DNA of 64,000 nucleotides from Limonium bicolor (GCA_023374045.1 CM041777.1:485933594-485997593); one strand, 5' to 3'; counted from the first letter of the stretch, positions 46,901 through 58,500 are shown. Translations and numbers: made by a program. The notes: generated from the letters alone by a model not told the origin.

Positions 46901-48955
46901 TTTATAATAAGAGGTATTCATTAAAAAGAATGAATATATATTATAAGACTTACCATAATAAATAGTTCCATGATACATATATAAATGAATATATGTTATG
47001 GTGTGGAAAATAATATGGTCTAATAACCATGTATTTTCATGATTAAAGTGATATAAGAAAAAGGGAAAACAGTTACAAACATTGCATATGGAATTCTAAT
47101 GTTAGGAGTGTACATGTGATAATAAGGATTCATATAATTGAAAGTATTGTTTACACATGAACTATACCATATTGAACTTAAAAAAAAAAAGAAGAAACAA
47201 ACCTTAGAAAAATAAATACTAAGGTGAGATGAATAGTACATGACAAAGAATCATGCATACAATGTAGAAATAAACTATACGACATACAAGGGTTTGTTAA
47301 GTTACATGCGATAACAAGTTCAACAATATGTATATTAATATACAAGACAAGACTACACATGTAATATAACACCTTTCTAATCTCGAGTTAAGCCGAAAAC
47401 CCGACAAACATTAACAGTTTATAACGGGGGGTTAACCGGGAGATATTAGTGACGGTACGGGGTACCGTAGGGTTGTATTTTCATACGGGATACTAATCAG
47501 TAGCATTATGTATTGTTTAGACTGTTAGAGACGACACACGGAGCATAGGAACTTGCTGATTCATACTCCACCGTAATACATCAGGGTGAACGGTATGTTG
47601 TTATGTGTCTCTGATTGTCTCTGAGGGCTTCCTCAGTTCAGACTTCTGTGTGATCTGTGATAAGATTGTTTGTCTGAATGTGTTAATTAATATGCATGAA
47701 TTGTATATTTATAGCTGCTTATTATTCACTGTTGTTGAGTTAACAGTATTGGTTCGTATATATGAACCTATATATAAAACGAACTAGCGGCTATAGTGCT
47801 ATCTTATGTGAAATATAAGGATCATCAGAAAAACGGTGTAGCACTAGGATAATAAGATGTAAATATTATCCGAGACTTTTATACGGAGCATGGGCCTTTC
47901 TAAACTCCGCTCTCGTATCTAACACTGGATCCCGAGTTTACAGACTCCGGATTGGACTAATGACCTTAGTCAGCTGTGTTAGAAAATTTGGTAATGCGAT
48001 GCGATGGTATAATTAATTAATGGAAAGTTAGTAAAGCCAAGAGGACGTGGCTCTTGGTGCGCGCTGTGATCATAAAAACGATACCAGGATGTCCGCGTAT
48101 GGGTCCGTAAGTATCAAGAAAATTTCCCGTGAGCTAGAATGACTCGTTGGTCGGAGACTCTACCGTTGGAGTGGCTACTGCCGTGGGTGACCCGCCATAA
48201 TTTATGGGTAATTAGAGACATGCCGTTTTTAACGAGACATTGTCACTAGGTATAACTGAACAATTAATACAGTTGAGACTTGTACAGTGGCGAACGATAT
48301 TGGTTTCTACACCATGGACGAGAATTAATGCTTGTTTATTCTCGTTGTTTCGCTTTGTTGTTCACCGGTTATACTTGTGGTATATTATGTGTGTTGATGG
48401 TTGTGTTATTATATGGTTATTACTGTTAATTGTTTTACAGTTTTAAATATTAAAATGGTATTGCATGTAACGAATCTCATGCTCTCGACCAAATAATTGA
48501 GGGGGCATGACGGGGCATGTAATAACATACTCAGAAGGGGCTAATTCCATACCACAAACCATTTTTATTTCAGGAGATTAGCTGGTGGGTCGACGCGGGG
48601 CGCGACGGTTGTGATAATACTGTTGGTTAAGATTTGGTACGGTTGATACTGATGACGTTTTGGACTCGGGTTGTGTAAACCGAGGTGTATTTGATTAGAT
48701 GCTCACGAGTACGGTCTGTAATAATCGATTGTTGTTGGATCTGTTTTAAATTGTTTAAGTTCCACTATCTATCTCTTGTGGTCACTGCGGGAATACGTTT
48801 CGCATGTTGATTATCAGGTAATTCGTTATCACCCGTATGGGCAAGTGATAACAGTGACACCATAGGAGCGACAGTCTGTTATTTACCGCTGTGATTTATT
48901 TATCATGTGCGACATTTATAGGATAATTGGGAGCCGAATTAGTAGGGGTGTTACA
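43939..48955 (+). repeat. Element D2 5' LTR (5.0 kb)
   Basis: TGAAATACCCCTAACC...GTAGGGGTGTTACA. It parallels 55530-60168; a block of about 300 bp near 46700-47005 is absent from the 3' copy. It is AT-rich and non-coding, with no GTCCG array. The first 500 bp repeat the word AAATGTGC(T/A) and related motifs shared with the LTR at 63078. A TATA-like CTATATATAAAA lies at 47768-47779, preceded by the inverted repeat GGTTCGTATATATGAACC. Confidence 0.92.
47768..47779 (+). promoter_or_regulatory. TATA-like box in D2 LTR
   Basis: CTATATATAAAA, kept at 58979-58990 in the 3' LTR. It lies about 1.2 kb before the LTR end, a plausible promoter position for a very long LTR. Prediction only. Confidence 0.4.
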
Positions 48956-48959
48956 AAAG

Positions 48960-48971
48960 TGGTATCAGAGC
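48960..48971 (+). other. Primer-binding site of D2
   Basis: TGGTATCAGAGC, four bases after the LTR end, initiator tRNA-Met type. Confidence 0.92.
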
Positions 48972-49181
48972 GGAGTACCGCTCTGATTACAAGAGATAGT
49001 AGTTTAAGTACCGTGAGCTTAGGTTATTCATACACCAGTACCAATGGGAAAGTTGTTAACAATTTAAGTTAGAAGATTGTCGGGGACAATGTGTTTTAAG
49101 CCTTGTAGGGCTATGTGAACTTATGGCTGGGAACAGTACAATATTTATACCAAGAGCTGACTTTGATTCTGAATTCTTCAG

Positions 49182-50698
49182 ATGTCTTCCGGAAGACGAT
49201 CAGCTGGTAGAGGTAGAGGAGGTGGTGGAAGAGCGGTGGGCCTAGAGGAGGACCTCCTGAGGCCCCAGCCGTGGGCGTTGCTGAGACGGTAGCGGCCATC
49301 TTTGCTCAGCTAGCCCTGATGGGGGGTGTCCAGATAGGAGCACCACCTGTAGTCCCACCCGTACCCGCACCAAGAGAGCCAAACTGGCTGAAGAGTGTTG
49401 CTGACACAAGAGTACCTACGTATGACGGGGTAGCTGACCCCACCGTTCTGGAGAGATACATCATTTAGCATGAGAAGGCCTTCGACGCCATTCACGTGCC
49501 TGCTGAGCACCGGGTCGGTATAGCGGCCTTCCATCTGAGGGACGCCGCCAGCACTTGGTGGAGGTCCGTGAAGGCACACTACACCGCTATAGAAGGTTTT
49601 GGTTGGACAGGCTTTGTGGAATTGCTGAGAGAGAAGTACTATCCTGCTCATTTGAAGCAGAGGAAGCGGGAAGAGTTTGAGGCCCTGAAGCAGGGTAGTA
49701 TGACAGTAGATCAGTACTACTCCTCTTTTATTGGGCTCTTGGACTTTGTCCCAGGAGTTGTTTATTCTGATACTGTGAAAGTTGAGAAATTTAGAGGCGG
49801 GTTGCGATATGCTATCAAGGCCGCCATGGGTGCTGCCTTATATCCTACGATCCAGGTAAAATTAGTTGACAGATTATACCTTGTAACTCAGTTTGATTTA
49901 TTGCAAGTTCGGGGAACTCATTGATGCATTACAGGAATGCTACGAGGCTGCTTCTCGGACCGAGCTGTTGGTGAACAGCCGGGAGGACAGCCAGGGGCAG
50001 AAGCGTAAGGCCCCCGAAAAGGAGACGGAGGTTGTGGCTGGGAGCGGAAGCAGCAAGGGTTGGAAGTAGGAACCACCTTTAAGTTATTTAATCCATTTAA
50101 ATTACTTACATGCTGCCTGCTTTTATACCTGCTATTCCTGACACTTTGACGATCACAGAAGAAAAAGTTCTCCTGGAAGGAGAAGAAAGGAGCAGGCCAG
50201 CCAGAAGGGCAAAGAGAAGGTCCCGATGTTGACCGGGCCTACCTACGATGTCCAGCCTCTTAGATCTGCACCCCCTAAGGGTAAGCGATCTAACCTTGTG
50301 AATGAGTTGAGTACTATACTATCCATTACCATCCTTGTATTAATCTGAGTGTGATATGATAATAGGTTCTGCACCCCAGCGCCACTTTCACTGCAAGCGC
50401 TGTGGTAAAGACCACCCGGGTGTTGACTGCACCGGGCAAGCGGTGGACTGCCACCATTGTGGGAAGAAAGGCCACAGGTTGTTCGAGTGCTTTGCTAATC
50501 CAGAGAGCCGAGCGTTCCGCCCGCCGAAGGGGACTCAGAGCGCACCTACTGGAGGAGGTGGAGCTCGAGGTGGCCAGAGGGGGCCGGCGCCCCAAGCCCA
50601 GAGGGGGCAGCAGCAGAACCAGAACCAGAGGAACCCGCAGGGCAACCGTGTGCTGAATGCAGCGGGAGCTTCAGGCGCTGGCAATAGCACCCAGCGCG
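49182..50698 (+). pseudogene. D2 gag, with probable introns
   Basis: ATG 49182 (SSGRRSAGRGRGGGGR leader), then a capsid domain (FDAIHVPAEHRVGIAAFHLR, TWWRSVKAHYTAIEG, FVELLREKYYPAHLK, QGSMTVDQYYSSFIGLL). A TAG near 49466 and a shift near 49240 break it. GTAAAA at 49856 with AG at 49907 or 49934 would splice in phase. GTAGGA 50066/AG 50158 and GTAAGC 50281/AG 50365 are further probable introns. The last exon (50366-50698) encodes two zinc knuckles, CKRCGKDHPGVDC and CHHCGKKGHRLFEC, and a Gly/Gln/Arg-rich tail. Introns in gag are unusual for this group. Splice sites are predictions. Confidence 0.75.
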
Positions 50699-51691
50699 GT
50701 GAAGGTTAGCATTTGAAACCTTAACCATTGTATGAGAGCATGACTAAGTGTTAAACGCTTTACCTTGGTATGATTGCCTGTTTTAATTACCGCCTTAGAT
50801 AAACAACTTATCTAGGAAGCCTTCTACCTCTTAGGAGACTTCGATATCTGCTATCCCACACTGACATGACAGAGATCACCTAGACCCGTGGAAGAAAGAC
50901 GGGAGTACCCTAGTGAGTTGTGTCATGTGGTCAGACCGGGCATGATACTTCTTAGAGAGTTCCTAACCCTAGATGAGCAAATCGCCATAGTGAATGAGTG
51001 TAGAGCTTTGGGTAAGGGCATAGGAGGATTTTATACCTCTGTATTTAATAGTGGTTCTAAAATGAAGTTGCACATGATGTGCTTAGGAAAATATTGGGAT
51101 CCGCAAGCTAGGGTTTATCGAGAGGTGAGGATGGTAGGTGGCGTATCTATTCCTAGCATACCTGAGTGTTTCCTAACCTTGGTGAGAAACGCAATGGATA
51201 TTGCTCAAGACTGTGAGAATTTTCCATTACCCGACATGACACCTAATGTTTGCATCATCAACTACTACGAGCAGGGTGGAAAGCTTGGGATGCACCAGGA
51301 CCGTGATGAGACGACCGAGTCCATCACTAGAGGAATACCGGTTGTGCCATTCTCCATCGGCGATGATGCTGAGTTCATCTATGGAGACCAGAAGAGGATG
51401 GACCTAGCAAGCAAGATCGTCCTCAAGTCTGGGGATGTGTTGGTATTTGGTGGAGAGGCGAGGCTTGTATACCATGGTATTAAGAGCATTAAGCTCAACA
51501 CCGCCCTACCAGCCCTAGTGAATGATACCCACATCTGACCTGGCCGTTTAAATTTGACTTTTAGACAGTACTGATGTAATAACAGTGGCTAAGTGTGTAC
51601 CTTGTATAAAACAGTTGTATGAATGAAATAAGAGTCTTGCACTTTCTGGTATATGTATTCAGTTTGTTGACACTGTAATTCATAACTTCAG
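50699..51691 (+). other. Candidate 993-nt intron enclosing the AlkB segment
   Basis: Donor GTGAAG at 50699 directly after the Gag tail and acceptor ATAACTTCAG ending at 51691. Joining these sites continues the Gag frame without a stop into the protease leader (GNEKEGTIFILDMARAKESS). Smaller alternatives exist (acceptors at 50798, 50835). Prediction by eye. Confidence 0.45.
50870..51574 (+). CDS. AlkB-type 2-oxoglutarate/Fe(II) dioxygenase carried by D2 (one in-frame TGA)
   Basis: The frame is open from 50870 to TGA 51536-51538, then for 11 more codons to TGA 51572-51574. Counting codon GTG 50888 as residue 1, the AlkB landmarks in order are RPGMILL (16-22) and GGFY (46-49). MMCLGKYWDPQ (63-73) and NYY (125-127) follow. 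The iron ligands H136-x-D138 lie in MHQDRDE, then SIGDDAEFIYGD (156-167), then distal H196 in SGDVLVFGGEARLVYHGI. The 2OG-binding R-x-N-x-T-x-R lies at 51545-51565, just behind the first TGA, so the gene was complete before that point mutation. The type resembles plant ALKBH1-like proteins. Such enzymes oxidatively remove methyl groups from RNA or DNA bases. No clear Met start; Met 19 or fusion to Gag by splicing are options. No introns inside. It lies in the Gag-to-protease gap, on the same strand, with no terminal repeats or target duplication of its own. Confidence 0.88.
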
Positions 51692-52290
51692 GCTACGGGA
51701 ATGAAAAGGAGGGTACCATCTTCATCTTAGATATGGCGCGAGCCAAGGAGTCCAGTAATGTCATCACAGGTATGACGATTACAACCGACAGTAGATGAAT
51801 GATTTATTGAGACTCGATGCTGATACGAGAGATGATCTCAGGTACCTTTCATGTTTATTGTTCGACTCAGGGGCTTCACATTCTTTTATTTCCTCGGCAT
51901 TTGCTATTTAGCTGGGAGCTGCCCCCGAACAGCTTTCTGACTTTTCAGTCACCCTTCCATCGAAGGAGAAAGTAGGTTGCACCAGGCAGTACTTAGGGTA
52001 AGAGATCAGCATTATGAATGAGACTTTTCCCATTGATTTGATTGAGTTCAAGAACTTAGGCTTTGACGTTATAGTGGGTATGGATTGGCTGCAGAAGCAT
52101 AAGGGCCACCTTCATTGTGCAGAGCATCGACTACTACTAAAGGGGCCGAGCGGCAAGACAGTGTCGTACCGCAGTGTGAGGAGAGAGCCGACTGTCAAGA
52201 TCGTGTCAGCATTGTCCCTGATGAAGGACGTTAGGAAGGGCCGACAAGCCTTCCTCTGTTATGTACAGGACACGAGACAGTGCGACGAGA
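51692..52290 (+). pseudogene. D2 aspartic protease
   Basis: The leader exon 51692-51769 ends ...NVITG. A 72-nt intron (51770-51841, GTATGA...CTCAG) splits the usual VTGTF motif and joins it in phase with TFHV. A one-base shift then precedes the active site LLFDSGASHSFIS (51855-51895). A TAG follows near 51908. From 52014 the frame carries FDVIVGMDWLQKHKGHLHCA. Family role: polyprotein maturation. Broken in this copy. Confidence 0.8.
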
Positions 52291-52291
52291 T

Positions 52292-53128
52292 GGATGTAGA
52301 CATTCCAGTCGTGGCAGACTTTCCCGACGTGTTTCCTGATGAGTTGCCAGGCATGCCGCCTGTGCGTGAGGTTGAGTTCGCCGTCGACTTATTGCCAGGT
52401 ACGGGCCCTATTGCTAAGGCACCCTACCGTATGGCACCGGCTGAGATGAGGGAGCTGAAGGTACAGCTGGAGGACCTCCTCGACAAGGGATTCATTCGAC
52501 CTAGTGTTTCTCGGGGTGCTCCAGTATATTCGTCAAGAAGAAGGACGGCAGTATGCGACTCTGCATCGACTACCGCGAGCTTAATGCGGTCACGGTCAAG
52601 AACAAGTATCCGTTGCCACGGATTGATGATTATTTGACAGTGAGAGGGGCCAGTGTGTTCTCAAAGATAGATCTCAGATCTGGCTACCATCAGATTAGGA
52701 TTGCAGAGGATGACATAGAGAAGACAGCTTTCAGGACACGGTATGGACATTACGAGTTCACCGTTATGCCATTCGGACTGACGAATGCGCCAGCCATATT
52801 CATGGATTTGATGAACCGTCTCTTTAGAGAACAGCTTGATAGTTCAGTTGTGGTCTTCATCGACGATATTCTGATCTATTCAAAGACCAGGGAAGATCAT
52901 GAGTTACATTGAGACAGGTATTGACATATCATGAGAAAGAACCAGCTGTATGCCAAGCTCTCGAAGTGTGAGTTCTGGTTGACAGTGTCATTTCTAGGAC
53001 ACATCATATCAAGACGGGATATCTGTAGACCTGCTAAGATTGAGGCAGTGAAGAGTTGGCCAAGGCCAAAGACAGTTACAGACGTCCGCAGCTTTCTGGG
53101 TTTGGCCGGTTACTATAAAGGTTCGTGA
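52292..53128 (+). pseudogene. D2 reverse transcriptase
   Basis: [20 protein letters not shown] (52321-52380) leads into APYRMAPAEMRELKVQLEDL and GFIRPSVS. Two small deletions near 52512-52545 shift the frame to 52553-52912, which carries [30 protein letters not shown] and the catalytic [12 protein letters not shown] (52850-52885). A further break near 52912-52931 precedes the thumb (KLSKCEFWL ... FLGLAGYY). All catalytic motifs are present, spread over three frames. Confidence 0.88.
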
Positions 53129-53199
53129 AGGACTTCTCCAAGAGGCCAAACCGATGACTAATCTAATGAAGAAGGAGTCCCAGTTCTTATGATCTACAG

Positions 53200-53640
53200 A
53201 GTGTGAGCAGTCCTTTCAGACACTGAAGGATCTCCTGACATCGGCACCCGTTCTTACTATTCCTGAGGGCACCGATGGGTTCGAGGTATACTGTGATGCC
53301 TCTGGAACCGGTCTAGGTTGTGTGCTTATGCAGCACGGGAAGGTAGTTGCCTACGCATCCCGACAGCTGAAGAAGCATGAGGTGAATTACCCCACACACA
53401 CCTTGAGTTAGGCGCAGTAGTCTTCGCTTTGAAGATCTGGCGACATTATCTTTACGGTGTGACAGTCACTATCTACTCTGATCACAAGAGTTTACAGCAT
53501 CTCTTCTCCCAGAAGGAGCTGAACATGCGACAGAGAAGATGGGTCGAGTTCTTGAAGGACTACGACATAGACCTGAAATACAAAGGGCAAGGCGAATGTA
53601 GTAGCCGACGCCCTGAGCCGCAGAGCTCATTCATTTACGC
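53200..53640 (+). pseudogene. D2 RNase H
   Basis: The segment starts [32 protein letters not shown] (about 53240-53335), then [15 protein letters not shown] one-base loss near 53401 leads to [20 protein letters not shown] and [20 protein letters not shown] (53429 onward). The closing VADALSR motif is frame-shifted at about 53600-53615. Standard gypsy RNase H content. Confidence 0.85.
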
Positions 53641-53775
53641 TATTAGCGAGCAGCAGTATGATTGATGAGATACGAGCTGCACAGGAGAGTGACCAGTACA
53701 TGGAGAGTATCAGGCAGAAAATGCTGAGGGTTGCTTTAGAGTCAGAAGTATGACTTCGAACTGTGTGATGATGGC

Positions 53776-54770
53776 ATGATTCGACTGAATGGCCGGTTAT
53801 GTATTCCAGAGTCTTCTCCAGATTTGAAGGAGAAGATACTCCAGGAGGCTCATTGCTCGTCCTTATCCGTCCACCCCGGTTCTTCGAAGATGTACAAGGA
53901 CTTAAAGGTCCATTTCTGGTGGAGCGGGATGAAGAAGGATGTAGCTGACTACGTGACTAGATGCTTGACCTGTCAGAAGGTTAAGTTTGAGCATAGGAGA
54001 CCCGGCGGTTTAGTGCAGTCTATGCCTATTCCTTGCTGGAAGTTCGAGGACATCTCGATGGATTTCGTTGTCGGTCTCCCACCGACTAAGGGAGGACTGA
54101 ACACGATTTGGGTCATTGTGGACCGTCTGACGAAGGTGGCAAAGTTTGTGGCTATGAAGGATACCTGGAAGGTCCCGAAGTTAGCGGACTTGTTCCAGAA
54201 GGAGGTGATCCGGCACCATGGGGTGCCAAAGACGTTGTCTGATAGAGACCCTCGATTTTTGTCTAGATTCTGGGCAGGTTCAGGAAGCCTTGGGTACGAA
54301 GTTGAAGCTTAGTACGGCATTCCATCCACAGACCGACGGTCAGAGTGAGAGGACCATCCAGACACTGGAGGACATGCTGAGAGCATGTGCCTTAGATTTT
54401 CAGGGGAGTTGGTTAGAGCGACTACATCTGATAGAGTTCGCCTACAACAACAGCTACCACTCCTCGATACAGATGCCACCGTTTCAGGCACTATATGGTA
54501 GACCATGTAGGACCCCTATGCTGGGATGAGGCCAGCGAGAATACGCTTCTAGGACCTGAGTACCTAGAGCAGATTAAGGAGGATGTCCTACAGATTCGTA
54601 AGAACATGAAAGCTCAGGACCGGCAGAAATCATATGCAGACACCAAGAGGAGGGACATTGAGTTCACTACTGAACATGGTATTCCTCAGAGTGTCACCCA
54701 TGAAGGGAATCTTCCGGTTTGGGCAGAAGGGCAAGTTGAGCCCAAAGTATGTTGGACCTTATGCGATTAG
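53776..54770 (+). pseudogene. D2 integrase
   Basis: HHCC zinc domain (EAHCSSLSVHPGSSKMY ... CLTCQKVKFEH), then the core with D in ISMDFVVGLP, D in TLSDRDPRF and E in [16 protein letters not shown]. The catalytic triad is intact in sequence, but frameshifts near 54283 and 54525 split it into three frames. The C-terminal beta domain is at about 54650-54760 ([20 protein letters not shown]). Confidence 0.88.
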
Positions 54771-55086
54771 GGAGCGAGTGGGCCCATTAGCCTACAGACT
54801 GGATTTGCCAGCAGAGCTCGGGAGGGTGCACGACGTCTTTCACGTTTCACAGTTGAAGAAGTATGTGCCCCACCCATCGCACGTTTTGCAGCCAGAGACT
54901 TTAGAGTTGGACCCCGCTCTACGATATGAGGAAGTACCACTCCGCATTCTCGATACGAAGACGAGGCAGACTAGGAACAAGACCGTTAGCATGGTCAAGG
55001 TTCTCTGGTAGAACCATGAGGTGGAGGAGGCTACATGGGAGTTAGAGGACTCCATGAGAGCGAAGTATCCCGCACTCTTCGAGTAG
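54634..55086 (+). CDS. D2 integrase tail with chromodomain
   Basis: Open from the beta domain through [40 protein letters not shown] to a chromodomain (VSMVKVLW ... [19 protein letters not shown]). A TAG at 55009-55011 interrupts the chromodomain; the natural stop is TAG 55084-55086. The chromodomain would bind methylated histone H3 and target heterochromatin. Confidence 0.88.
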
Positions 55087-55529
55087 TAGCTGTGATACTT
55101 GTACGGGTTCGTGGTCAAACCCTTTTTAAGGGGGGTAGACACCACTTGGCTTGCGCATATGTTATGCATTAGGTCTTGTTTTGGTGGTGTTTTTGTTGTA
55201 TGCTACGTCATACATGTTTGTTTGGATGATTGTATGTTTGATACATCTTATGTATGTGCCTTAGTGCACCTGTTTGAGAATATATATATAGTACCGTTGA
55301 GTACTTTTGTTAATGAGTTGGATGTGCACCTTGTTTAGTGTTGTGATACGAATGAGTTTATACCATGAGTTTGGCTATTTGATATATGCTGTATGTATAG
55401 ACTAGGTTGAACCTAGTGGGAGTTACTCCCTAGCGATGGACTGTTTGGTTACTTAGTGGAACTTGATTCCTTAGGTGAACTGTAGATGATTAAGGACTTC
55501 GGGACGAAGCCTTTTTAAGGGGGGTAGAC
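55087..55529 (+). other. D2 3' UTR with duplicated polypurine tract
   Basis: The tract CTTTTTAAGGGGGGTAGAC stands directly before the 3' LTR (55511-55529). The same sequence, TTTTTAAGGGGGGTAGAC, also occurs at 55122-55139, 50 bp after the pol stop. The intervening 370 bp are non-coding. Confidence 0.8.
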
Positions 55530-58500
55530 TGAAATACCCCTAACCTTTAAAACTTAATTAAATGATCTATTAATGATCTAAGATGGTTAATAAACATCTA
55601 AATATTGGGGAACAATCTAAAGATCTCAACAAGGCAAAACATGCCTTAAGATCGGTAAAGCCAAAAATGTGCTTTAAAGCACCATAAAGATTGTATGACC
55701 TCAAATAGGATCCAAAGTGGATTCCTAAGTATTATAATGAAGTAAGGAACACAACAAAACTATTCTCAAAGAAAACTAAGCTCAGAAGCACCTTGCAACA
55801 CAAAATGTGCACTAAAGCACGTTTTTGTGAAATTGCCTTCTAAATTGGTTTTTAATGGGCTTAAAGGTTATAATTACCTTTAAATATGATATTATATCAC
55901 ATTATATCATATTAGGAATTTAATTCCAAAATTTACAAATTTTTACAAATTTAATATTAAAATATTAATAAAACCCTAAAAGGGGGCCCGCTTGAGTCAA
56001 CATTGACTAAGAATGGTCAAGAGGTCAAAGTTGACCCCTTGGACCACATGGAATCGGCAGCCACAAGCAAGAGGGGAATTCACCACTTGCACATTCAAGA
56101 GACAAGTCTCCAACACAAGCCCTTAAATTAAGGAGACTACTTTACCTTTTATTAATTAATACACTCTTGCTCCATTATTGACTCAGCCTCCAAAACCGTG
56201 TGAGCCACCTTTCCCCTCCATTAACCGATGCCTTATCCTCCTTGATGAGTCATTTCCATTACAAACATAAACTAATCAAAAGTTGTCTTTTCAATTATTA
56301 AGCCTCATTTCAATCATTCCTCTTTGCTCCATTCCAACCGCTTGCTCCATGCCGAGCTCCTTCAACTTCCAAACTCTCTCAAGTGTTCTTGAGCATGGAA
56401 GGTAGATCCAACTCCTAAGCTTCAAGGTAATGGTTTAAGGCTTATTTTGGCTCTTTTTCTTCATCTCTTCACCATCTACACTTAGATCTCGTGGATCATC
56501 ACTTCCTATGGCTTATTCTCAGTGTTTTAAGGTTAGAACACCAACCAATTTCGGCTGAAGCAAGTATAGGGACCAAGGTTTCCCAAATTTGCATTTTAAG
56601 GTAAAAACATACCTTAAGCTTCTCTACTCTTCATCCGATTTTCTTCCTTTGATTTTTATGAGTTTATACACTCATAATCTTCATATTTACATGTTCATCA
56701 GTTGGTTAGCCTTTGAAGCAAGGGTGGCCGAGATCTAAAGGAAATACCCTTCTTTAAGGCATTTTTCCAAGGTAAAACCTAATACCAAGGCAGCTTGTTG
56801 TTGTCTAGCTATTTCCTATGTCTATATGGTGATTAACACCTTGTGGTGTGTTTAATTCAGGCCGAATCCTCTTGAAGTTCCCTTGCATTTTTAAGGTGAT
56901 TTTTGCCTTAAATCTTACATTAATTGTTCCTTATGGTTAAGCTCAAGCTTGGAGTATAACCATATCTTATTTTGGTGTATTAAACATGTCTAAATGATGT
57001 GGTGAATTTTCCTTCAAGTGGCCGAGTTCATACAAGGAGAAATCAAGGTATAAACACCTTAAAACTTATGATTTTATATTTCTAACATATATATTATATG
57101 CCGAGAGGGAACTTAATAATATGGGTTATATTAACCTAAAATGGAAAAAAATGACTAAGATAAATTAAGCTAGTCATTTAAGAGATTTAATTAACATAAT
57201 GGTCAAATTATGACATTATGTGGAAAAATAATTAACTATGGTGAGGCCGTGAGTATACTATATTTTGAGACATTTAAAGTGTAATTTATTTTGCAAGTTC
57301 AAGGTTGTAATAAGGCCATGTCATTAGGCCATTTTAATTTAAGTTTATAAGCTTATTTAGTTAGATTTATGCTTATATAATTAAGTTTGGGGCCAAACCG
57401 TAATTATTGGTAAAATACAAAGCCGTGGGCTTAATTTAGAGGAATTTAGGGTTTTTAAATGAATTTAATAAATTATAACATTTTTAAAGTTTTGGGTCAA
57501 AATTATAAAAATAGAAAAGTATAGGTAAAGTTTTGTAATTACCGAAAGGTTTGGGTCCAATTTGGTATTAGAAGTCAAAGTTGACTATATAGGAGACTTT
57601 GACCAAGTTTGGAGAATTTTAGAAATTAAAATACTACCTTATATTAAGATAAGTATTTAATTGTAAAAGATTTATAAGAGATGGGGCTATATGTTTTCCG
57701 AAACTTGGGGTACTAAATGGATTTAGTACAACCTTAGTTATTAGGAATTTTTAGAAGTTGATTTGGTTAAATTTGGAGTTTATATGAATTATAAGTATAA
57801 TATAAGATATTTCATAATATTGTTACAAATGGGTAACATATGTGGTAAAACCGAGATTTAGAGAAAGTATAAGGTTAGTAATATTTATAACCTTTTGGTA
57901 TAGTTTGGTAATTTTTGGAGTTATATATAAGGTTTTAAGATATATGTATAATATATGTTTTAATGATTAGAAAACTATGTATTATAAATTGGGAAGATTT
58001 GGTAAATATAAAGTTTGGTGGTGGGAATTTAATTAAAACAGTCCAGGGCTATTCAAAATTATAGCCTTTAAAAACTATAGGTTATAATTATATTAAGGTT
58101 TAGGATTATATAAGGTTATTGTTATAAGTGTAATAATGAAATTAATTTTGGGGTGGATTTGTGATTTATAGAAGTTTAATGGTATATAGTGAAAGCCGAA
58201 TAATATAAAGGCTGTTTGGAAAATATAATATGGTCTAATAACCATGTATTTTCATGATTAAGTGATATAAGAAAAAGGGAAAACAGTTACAAACATTGGA
58301 TATGGAATTCTAATGTTAGGAGTGTACATGTGATAATAAGGTTTCATATAATTGAAAGTATTGTTTACACATGAATTATACCACATTGAACTTAAAAAAA
58401 AAAGAAGAAACAAACCTTAGAAAAATAAATACTAAGGTGAGATGAATAGTACATGACAAGAATCATGCATACAATGCAGAAACAAACTATACGACATACA

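Noticed and set aside
50870..51574. AlkB ORF as an ordinary host gene that happens to sit here
   Set aside because: It lies inside a target-duplication-bounded element, between gag and protease, on the same strand and without its own promoter region or introns. Capture by the element explains it better, though copy comparison is needed.
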